This document shows, piece after piece, positions 1-3,971 of a stretch of DNA of 6,209 nt. Within the stretch, counting starts at the first letter, position 1, and each line of letters starts with the position of its first letter. This DNA comes from UBA8886 sp963578705. Its GTDB lineage: Archaea; Thermoplasmatota; Poseidoniia; MGIII; CG-Epi1. The notes under the pieces were generated by a model. The model had not been told where the DNA came from. It worked only from the letters and a program-made list of their open reading frames with translations, and made no database searches. The stretch lies in assembly GCA_963578705.1 (NCBI GenBank), contig CAUZDT010000060.1, positions 1 to 6,209 on the forward strand. The letters are read 5' to 3'. The position numbers and the translations under genes are program-made.

Positions 1-1770
1 GAAGCTCTTGCGCAACTTAATGAACTAGCCAGTGCGACCAAACCCCCGACGCTAGTGGCGCTCTACAGTGGTTCGCCCGCCGAGCGCAAGCAAGCGCTGG
101 CAGAGCTCAAACTGCGGCTGCAGGAGCGCGGGCTGACGGTGCTCACGTTCAACGCGCGGCGACACCTGTCGGAACCGGACCTCGGCGTCCCGCTGGCACA
201 ACAGCTGCTGCTGTTACTGCAGGGCCTTTCGGGGCAGGATAGCACGGTTACCGAAATCAGCAACCGGCTGATGGAGGGGCTGGACCAGCTCGCTATCGTG
301 ACGCACGGCACCGCCCGCATGGGGGTGATGCGCGAGTTCGACACCGCGATGAGCAAGCTGCTAGACCGGCTGGTGACGCAGCCGCCGCTGGTGGTGCTTG
401 TGCAGGGCGTCGATATGGCCGCTCCCGGGGTGCTGCTGAAGCTGATTGAGTTCATGGTTAGCTACCTTGACCTGACACGCTGCATGTTTGTGCTGGCGCT
501 CGGCGAGCGGGCGCTGGAGGGCGACTTGCGTGAGCAGGGCGGCGGCCGCATGCCCTACACGTCGCAAGAATTCCTCGAGGAGACTTTCACCAGCGTCGTT
601 TTGATTGGCGGCGCAGCCGCCCCGCAACCCGGCCCCAGCCTCGACACCGGGCTGGAGCAGAAGCTGACCGAAGTCCGGGCGGTGGCGCCCGAATTCCACG
701 CCCTGGCCGAGGAGCGGCCCGAGCTGCTCAACGCGGTCGAACGGCTGGTGCGCGGCGCAAATGCGCCCGAGCTGCTGAAGCTGGTCACCGGCAACGCAAT
801 TGCACTCGACGCTTACAACAATGGCAACCTGCGGGCGCTGCTCGCGCGGGAGCCCTTCTTCGACCCGCAGCCAGTCAGCCCTCCGACGGGGCAGCCCGGC
901 GGGGGGGCGGGAGTGGTGACGCTCAACGAGGGACCCCAGTTCAAGGTCTCCTCAGGGCTCGACAGCGAGAGCGGTACTGATATCGCCAGCCGCCGACAGA
1001 GCGCGGGGCTCGACAGGCACGACGACAAGATGCCGCGCAACCGGGTTTTCAAGATGCGTGAGCTGACTGGACGCAAGGCGCATTTGCAGCAGGGAGAGGA
1101 AGGGATGGAGCCCGCCGCCCCCCGCAAGGCATTGATACGCAAGCGCAAGTCCGCTGCTCGCAAGCGCAAGGTAAAGCGTGCGCGCAAGCAGCCTGCCGAA
1201 AAGGAGCAGGGCATCACCGTCAAGTCGCTGCTCAAACCTGTGCTGGCGGGCGACTATCTCGCCGCGAAGGAGCTCTGGACTAAGATTCCCGAGCTGCCGC
1301 CCGGTGAGCTCGATAAGCTGGTAGAGCTCTACGTGGAAGAGACCAAAAACCGCAGCCAGCGCGTGCGCGCCACCGCCGCTACGGCGCTGGGAGCCGTGGT
1401 GCGGGCAATCGACTTCGAGATGCCCCCCGGCGTGATGGATGCGCTGCTGATACTGACCAACGACGCAGTCAAGGACGTCAAGGACGCCGCGGTGGCTGCG
1501 ATGCGCGAAATCAAGGGCAGCCGCAGCGAGCCCGCGTTCGAGCACGGGGTTGGCGGCAGCGTGCCCTCCTTTGCGCCGGTCGACACCGGCTCTCCAACGG
1601 TGCGCGAAAGCGGAGCCGACCTGCCGACATTCATGCCTGTCAACGACGACGCGCCCACCTTCCAGCCGGTCGAGGATGACGCTCCCAAGTTCAAGGCTGT
1701 CGAGGATAAGACGCCCAAGTTCAAGGCTGTCGAGGATAAGACGCCCAAGTTCAAGGTCCTCGACAACTAG
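1..1770 (+). CDS. Degenerate KAP-like P-loop NTPase with basic linker, HEAT-like region and repeat tail (5' partial)
   Basis: The frame is open to the window's left edge (589 codons visible). The GTG at 55 lies inside the predicted first beta strand (PPTLVALYSGS), so the true start is probably upstream. Landmarks follow KAP-family NTPases in order: a Walker A-like SGSPAERKQ (67-93), FNARRH (148-165) like the KAP FNAWRY, a helix then a Walker B-like LVVLVQGVDMA (388-420), FVLALGERAL (487-516), and LEETFTSVVLI where KAP proteins have LEKIFQ. Catalytic features are eroded: the Walker A Gly before Lys is Arg, Ser/Thr is Gln, and the Walker B acids are Gln-Gly. No membrane segments are visible, although many KAP proteins have them. 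A linker (about 840-1200) carries an Arg/Lys-rich patch (1117-1190). Two HEAT-like helical pairs follow (about 1315-1515), then the repeat tail. Function unknown; a scaffold or nucleic-acid-associated pseudo-NTPase is an inference. KAP resemblance moderately sure, role unsure. Confidence 0.72.
   Translation, partial: EALAQLNELASATKPPTLVALYSGSPAERKQALAELKLRLQERGLTVLTFNARRHLSEPDLGVPLAQQLLLLLQGLSGQDSTVTEISNRLMEGLDQLAIVTHGTARMGVMREFDTAMSKLLDRLVTQPPLVVLVQGVDMAAPGVLLKLIEFMVSYLDLTRCMFVLALGERALEGDLREQGGGRMPYTSQEFLEETFTSVVLIGGAAAPQPGPSLDTGLEQKLTEVRAVAPEFHALAEERPELLNAVERLVRGANAPELLKLVTGNAIALDAYNNGNLRALLAREPFFDPQPVSPPTGQPGGGAGVVTLNEGPQFKVSSGLDSESGTDIASRRQSAGLDRHDDKMPRNRVFKMRELTGRKAHLQQGEEGMEPAAPRKALIRKRKSAARKRKVKRARKQPAEKEQGITVKSLLKPVLAGDYLAAKELWTKIPELPPGELDKLVELYVEETKNRSQRVRATAATALGAVVRAIDFEMPPGVMDALLILTNDAVKDVKDAAVAAMREIKGSRSEPAFEHGVGGSVPSFAPVDTGSPTVRESGADLPTFMPVNDDAPTFQPVEDDAPKFKAVEDKTPKFKAVEDKTPKFKVLDN
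1528..1770 (+). repeat. Tandem 30-bp (10-residue) repeats encoding a P-x-F-x-x-V tail
   Basis: The last 243 bases of the first gene consist of eight in-frame units, one of 33 bp then 30-bp units beginning at 1561, 1591, 1621, 1651, 1681, 1711 and 1741. The pattern is x-P-x-F-x-x-V-(D/E/N)-(D/T)-x, for example LPTFMPVNDD, APTFQPVEDD, APKFKAVEDK and TPKFKAVEDK. The unit at 1591 is the most degraded (SPTVRESGAD). Units 1681-1710 and 1711-1740 differ at only two bases, so the 3' end was duplicated recently, while 5' copies have diverged under retained Pro/Phe/Val. The last unit ends in the stop codon. A related GPQFKV sits alone at 931-948 in the linker. The tail is probably disordered and may present short linear binding motifs; that role is inference. 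Confidence 0.9.
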
Positions 1771-1786
1771 TTAGTTACGTATTTTC

Positions 1787-1798
1787 GCGTAGCTACGC
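1787..1798. promoter_or_regulatory. Perfect 12-bp palindrome upstream of the riboflavin operon (candidate operator)
   Basis: GCGTAGCTACGC is its own reverse complement and lies five bases upstream of the TATA-like box, in the only non-coding gap of the window. Its position fits an operator for a dimeric regulator or an activator site. Archaeal riboflavin genes are known in several lineages to be controlled by the RbkR regulator/kinase, but I cannot confirm that this sequence matches its motif. It could also be a chance palindrome. Confidence 0.4.
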
Positions 1799-1803
1799 AA
1801 TCG

Positions 1804-1812
1804 TTTAAGATA
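1804..1812 (+). promoter_or_regulatory. TATA-like box of the riboflavin operon
   Basis: TTTAAGATA is an AT-rich island within a GC-rich gap and resembles the archaeal box A (TTTAWATA-like). Its centre is about 23 bases before the ribB GTG at 1831, the usual TATA-to-start-site spacing, so transcription would begin at or next to the start codon. No Shine-Dalgarno-like purine run precedes that GTG, which agrees with a leaderless mRNA. The purine/A-containing bases just upstream (GCAATC) may serve as a weak BRE. Confidence 0.55.
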
Positions 1813-1830
1813 GCGCGCGGGTCGCGCCGC

Positions 1831-2535
1831 GTGGACGCTACCATCGCGAAGCCGGTCGAGGCTGCCGCAGCCGCCCTGCGGGCGGGCGAACCGCTGCTGC
1901 TCTACGACGCACCGGGGCGCGAGGGGGAGACCGACATCATCTTCGCCGCCCGATACGCAACGCCCGGCCGGGTACGGCTGCTGCGGCAGCGCGGCGGGGG
2001 GCTGGTCTTCATCGCCGTTGCGTTTTCCGCGGCGGAGCGGCTGGGACTGCCGTTCATGGACGCTGTGCTCGATTCGGCGGCCGCCGATTTCCCGGCGCTG
2101 GCCGCGCTACGCGCGCATGACCTGCCGTACGACAGCCGCTCGTCGTTCTCGCTCTGGCTGAACGCACGCGACACTTACACCGGCATCACCGACCGCGACC
2201 GCGCGCGCACCGTCGCCACCTTCGGCGAGCTGGCTGCCGCGGGGCTCGAGCCGGACGCGGCGCAGCTGCTGCTGGGCAAACGGTTCCGGTCACCGGGACA
2301 CGTACCGGTCTGCGTCGCGCATCCCGACGGGCTGGCGGGGCGGCAGGGGCACACCGAGCTTATGGTTGCGCTGGCGGAGATGGCGGGGCTGCCGCCGGTC
2401 GCCTTCGGGTGCGAGATGCTCGCTGACGACGGGGGGCGGCTGCCGCCTGAGGCGGCAGCCGCATGGGCCGAAGCCGAGGGACATCCTTTTTTGGAGGGGC
2501 ATGAAATTGTTGCCGCGTGGGACGCAAGCGCGTAG
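1831..2535 (+). CDS. ribB: 3,4-dihydroxy-2-butanone 4-phosphate synthase (RibB)
   Basis: Converts ribulose 5-phosphate to 3,4-dihydroxy-2-butanone 4-phosphate plus formate, supplying the four-carbon unit of riboflavin; cytosolic, metal-dependent. The 234-residue protein is a stand-alone enzyme without the GTP cyclohydrolase II domain often fused in bacteria. Visible active-site elements: D26, R30, E31, E33 and D35 in YDAPGREGETDI; TYTGITDRDRART (115-127), the TGI-DR substrate loop; H157 in SPGH; H174 in GHTE; and E195 in CEML. The last three sit ten residues after the Methanocaldococcus His147/His164/Glu185 set, so spacing is fully conserved. GTG at 1831 is the only usable start: reading back in frame reaches a stop at 1768 without another ATG, GTG or TTG. 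First gene of the operon, apparently leaderless, with its 3' end overlapping ribL by 19 nt. Confidence 0.95.
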   Translation: MDATIAKPVEAAAAALRAGEPLLLYDAPGREGETDIIFAARYATPGRVRLLRQRGGGLVFIAVAFSAAERLGLPFMDAVLDSAAADFPALAALRAHDLPYDSRSSFSLWLNARDTYTGITDRDRARTVATFGELAAAGLEPDAAQLLLGKRFRSPGHVPVCVAHPDGLAGRQGHTELMVALAEMAGLPPVAFGCEMLADDGGRLPPEAAAAWAEAEGHPFLEGHEIVAAWDASA

Positions 2536-2954
2536 TAGCCACCGGGGTCTTCGACCTGCTGCACCCCGGACACATCCATTTCCTGCGAGCCGCCCGCGAA
2601 CTGGGCGACGAACTGGTAGTGATTATCGCCAACGACGCGACGGTGCGACGCATGAAGCGCGAGCCGGTCGTGCCGGCCGCAATCCGAGCCGAGATGGTCG
2701 CGGCGCTGAAGCCGGTCGACCGCGCCGTGGTAGGGCGCGAGGGCGACATGCTCGCCATCATCGTGGAGGAAATCAGGCCGCACATCATCGCGCTGGGGCA
2801 CGATCAGGAGCTGTTCGAGCCGAAGGCGCTGGAGGCGATGTTGGCCGAGCGCGGCCACGTTGCAAAGGTCGTACGGCTGCCAAAGCTGGAGCATGGCCTG
2901 GCGGGGACGCGCAAAATCGTAGCACGCATCCTGCGCATCTTCGGCAAGGAGTAG
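2517..2954 (+). CDS. ribL: Archaeal FAD synthetase (FMN adenylyltransferase, RibL)
   Basis: Transfers AMP from ATP to FMN to give FAD. It belongs to the small archaeal nucleotidyltransferase family typified by MJ1179, unrelated to the kinase-fused bacterial RibF. The 145-residue protein shows the family landmarks: GVFDLLHPGHIHFL (10-23) with the HxGH nucleotide-binding motif at 16-19, NDATVRRMK (39-47), LGHDQ (93-97) and AGTRKIV (129-135), which takes the place of the ISSTxIR-like motif. GTG at 2517 is the only start, because an in-frame TGA lies at 2502-2504 with no other start codon between. It lies inside the ribB 3' end, and no Shine-Dalgarno stands at proper distance, so translation is probably coupled to ribB. 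The protein contains no cysteine. It acts after riboflavin kinase, which is not in this window. A glycerol-3-phosphate cytidylyltransferase-like relative is the main alternative, but operon context favours RibL. Confidence 0.88.
   Translation: MGRKRVVATGVFDLLHPGHIHFLRAARELGDELVVIIANDATVRRMKREPVVPAAIRAEMVAALKPVDRAVVGREGDMLAIIVEEIRPHIIALGHDQELFEPKALEAMLAERGHVAKVVRLPKLEHGLAGTRKIVARILRIFGKE
2946..2951 (+). promoter_or_regulatory. Ribosome binding site for ribE
   Basis: AAGGAG overlaps the last ribL codons and ends four bases before the ATG at 2956. It supports that ATG as the ribE start and shows that internal operon genes use Shine-Dalgarno pairing while the first gene appears leaderless. Confidence 0.6.
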
Positions 2955-2955
2955 G

Positions 2956-3567
2956 ATGTTCACCGGCATCGTGACCGCCACTGGCACGTTGTGCGCCGTC
3001 GAGAACGACGGCGCGCAGCGCATCGTCGTCGAACCGCCCGCTGGCTTCGCTGCTGGCATTGCGACCGGCGCGAGCGTCGCGGTCGACGGCGTTTGCCTGA
3101 CGGTCAGCGCGATTGCCGACGGCACGCTGGAGTTCGACGTCGTCGCCGAAACGCTCGCGCGCACGACGCTCGGCGAGCGGCTCGCCAACGGCGGCGCGGT
3201 GAACCTGGAGCGCTCTGCGCGGCTGAGCGACGAAGTGGGCGGCCACCTGCTCTCGGGCCACATCACGACCACCGCAGAAGTTGTCGCGGTCGAGGCTGGC
3301 GAGGGCGCGCACGACCTGCGGCTGCGCGTCGGGGGCGACGCAATGGCCTGCATCTTCGAGAAAGGCTTCGTGGCCCTTGACGGCATCTCACTCACCGTCG
3401 GCCGCACCTGGGCCGAAGCGGGGGAGTTCATCGTACATATTATTCCCGAGACGCTGGCGCGCACCACGATTGGTGCGCGCCAGCCGGGCGACCGGCTCAA
3501 CGTCGAGATTGACGCGATGACGCGCACTGTCGTCGAAACCGTCACACGCATCATGGAGGCACAGTGA
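2956..3567 (+). CDS. ribE: Riboflavin synthase, bacterial-type alpha subunit
   Basis: Dismutates two 6,7-dimethyl-8-ribityllumazine molecules into riboflavin and the pyrimidinedione that RibH reuses. The 203-residue protein begins with the invariant MFTGIV and has two tandem lumazine-binding barrels: residues 1 to about 95, and about 96 to 190. The first holds VAVDGVCLTV (41-50, Cys47), AETLARTTLG (64-73) and VNLERSARL (82-90). GGHLLSGH (95-102, with His97 and His102) bridges the halves. The second holds LDGISLTV (141-148) and PETLARTTIG (164-173). Residues matching those important in the E. coli enzyme are present: Phe2, Cys47, Asn83, Lys136, Ser145, Thr147 and Asp186. The ATG follows the ribL stop by one base. 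This is not the archaeal pentameric RibC, which resembles lumazine synthase, so the gene may have come from bacteria. Identification is very secure. Confidence 0.97.
   Translation: MFTGIVTATGTLCAVENDGAQRIVVEPPAGFAAGIATGASVAVDGVCLTVSAIADGTLEFDVVAETLARTTLGERLANGGAVNLERSARLSDEVGGHLLSGHITTTAEVVAVEAGEGAHDLRLRVGGDAMACIFEKGFVALDGISLTVGRTWAEAGEFIVHIIPETLARTTIGARQPGDRLNVEIDAMTRTVVETVTRIMEAQ
3555..3559 (+). promoter_or_regulatory. Ribosome binding site for ribH
   Basis: GGAGG within the ribE 3' end ends four bases before the GTG at 3564. It decides the ribH start, whose GTG shares the tetranucleotide GTGA with the ribE stop. Confidence 0.7.
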
Positions 3568-3971
3568 AGCGCATCGCGCTGGTCTGCGGCAGCTACCACT
3601 GCGAGGCAGCCGCCCGCATGGCGGCCGCGGCGGGGGAGCGCGCCGGCGAGCTGGGGCTCGAGGTCGTCACCGAGCAGTGGGTGCCGGGCGCGCTGGAGTG
3701 CCCGCTGGCGCTGCAGCGGCTACTAGCGCGCGACGACATCGCCGGCGCGGTGCTGCTCGGCATCATCGAGCGCGGAGAGACGCAGCACGGGCTCGCGATG
3801 GGGCAGGCGGTCGTGCAGGCCGTTGTTGATTTACAACTCGCGACCGGAAAGCCAGTCGGTATGGGCGTCATCGGCCCCGGGGCGGAGCCGCAGCACATCG
3901 AGCCGCGACTGCTGCCGTATGCACGAAAAGCAGTGGATGCTGTCGCAGAGATGCTCAACTCTTCCGCTTGA
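3564..3971 (+). CDS. ribH: 6,7-dimethyl-8-ribityllumazine synthase (RibH)
   Basis: Condenses 5-amino-6-ribitylaminouracil with the RibB product to form 6,7-dimethyl-8-ribityllumazine, the RibE substrate; family members form pentamers or 60-mer shells. The 135-residue protein shows WVPGALECPLAL (39-50), GIIERGETQHG (66-76) with the conserved phosphate-binding GET and His75 at the general-base position, and VIGPGAEPQ (102-110) followed by a terminal helix, an arrangement like methanogen RibH (GISGPGM). It is distinguished from archaeal RibC by the GxxxxGxTxH motif. The N-terminal substrate loop reads GSYHCEAA where most homologues have a Phe-Asn pair, so Tyr11 probably provides the stacking ring. 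The GTG start overlaps the ribE stop by four nt and has a good ribosome binding site. It is the last gene of the operon and overlaps the convergent transporter gene by 17 nt. Confidence 0.93.
   Translation: MKRIALVCGSYHCEAAARMAAAAGERAGELGLEVVTEQWVPGALECPLALQRLLARDDIAGAVLLGIIERGETQHGLAMGQAVVQAVVDLQLATGKPVGMGVIGPGAEPQHIEPRLLPYARKAVDAVAEMLNSSA

Noticed and set aside
55..57. GTG at 55 as the real start of the first gene
   Set aside because: The upstream in-frame codons reach the window edge without a stop, and the residues just before it (PPTL) complete the first beta strand of the P-loop fold.
901..907. Run of seven G, considered as a phase-variable or frameshift site
   Set aside because: The frame stays open and related in character on both sides, seven bases is short for slippage, and it fits Gly codons of a Gly/Pro linker.
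1813..1827. GCGCG-N5-CGCGC inverted repeat just before the ribB start
   Set aside because: A five-bp stem of alternating G/C is expected by chance in such GC-rich sequence and would lie upstream of a leaderless start.
1771..1830. FMN riboswitch ahead of ribB
   Set aside because: The gap is only 60 bases, too short for the RFN element, and none of its conserved structure is visible.
2366..2974. 202-residue plus-strand frame across the ribB/ribL junction, including the ATG at 2501 with a good Shine-Dalgarno
   Set aside because: It overlaps the confident ribB and ribL reading frames and its product is Arg/Pro/Gly-rich with no motif.
2175..3599. 474-residue open frame on the minus strand opposite ribB, ribL and ribE
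   Set aside because: It lies antisense to three unmistakable enzymes, is low-complexity (Ser/Thr/Arg/Ala-rich) and has no recognisable motif. High GC makes long antisense frames common.
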